In this document: positions 6,421 to 6,438 of the stretch, piece after piece
How positions within the stretch are numbered: position 1 is the first letter of the stretch
Layout: each line of letters begins with the position of its first letter
NCBI GenBank assembly: GCA_002438865.1
Contig: DJRJ01000092.1
Coordinates: forward strand, 7,816 to 14,253
Direction of reading: 5' to 3'
Source: Clostridiales bacterium UBA6363
GTDB lineage: Bacteria; Bacillota; Clostridia; UBA1381
Length of the DNA stretch: 6,438 nucleotides
Translations under genes and position numbers: made by a program
Notes under the pieces: model-generated
Databases searched by the model: none
What the model was told of the DNA's origin: nothing
Seen by the model: the letters and a program-made list of their open reading frames with translations, nothing else

Positions 6421-6438
6421 AAAGTGATATATCACTTT
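6421..6438. repeat. Perfect 18-bp palindrome reaching the window edge (possible terminator hairpin)
   Basis: AAAGTGATATATCACTTT is its own reverse complement, centred between 6429 and 6430. It is preceded by three more A residues, so the palindrome may extend past the window if T residues follow. Read on the minus strand the arm runs into TTTTTTC, which could make a weak terminator for a leftward gene outside the window. If T residues follow on the plus side it could also be the working terminator of glmS. It could equally be an operator or the end of a repeat element. Confidence 0.6.

Noticed and set aside
6363..6438. A CRISPR array or attachment site made from the repeated hairpins.
   Set aside because: The three inverted repeats have different sequences, there are no equal-length spacers or direct repeats, and no tRNA or integrase gene is nearby.

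Overview
The window looks like ordinary core chromosome from a low-to-moderate GC member of the Bacillota, most likely a gut-type Clostridia. This is inferred from the gene families (MutS2 with a C-terminal Smr domain, a YetF/DUF421 protein, a clostridial-type DUF1015 protein), strong GGAGG-type ribosome binding sites and AT-rich sigma-A-like promoters. The species cannot be named from the sequence alone.

Layout: two transcription units diverge from a 141-bp intergenic region (4382-4522). Leftward on the minus strand runs a tight three-gene operon: mutS2 (4381-1985), ybaK (1972-1484) and a DUF1015 gene (1470-208). The gaps are 12 and 13 bp. The operon ends at an intrinsic terminator (141-179). 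Directly after the terminator's U-tract come the ribosome binding site and first 42 codons of a DUF421 (YetF-like) membrane protein gene that runs off the left edge (127-1). Rightward on the plus strand is a complete glmS (4523-6352), followed by three adjacent inverted repeats that fill 6363-6438 and reach the right edge. There is no gene-free stretch over 300 bases.

Function: MutS2 (proposed ribosome-splitting factor RqcU) and YbaK (editing of mischarged tRNA) would both act in translation quality control, so the left operon may have that theme. The role of the DUF1015 protein is unknown. GlmS makes glucosamine-6-phosphate, the entry to cell-wall amino-sugar synthesis, and appears to be driven by its own promoter with a leader of only about 26 nt.

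No unmistakably new system is visible. The points most worth following are the absence of a glmS ribozyme, the palindrome cluster that seems to interrupt the glmS terminator, the terminator abutting the DUF421 ribosome binding site, and the composition of the mutS2 operon.
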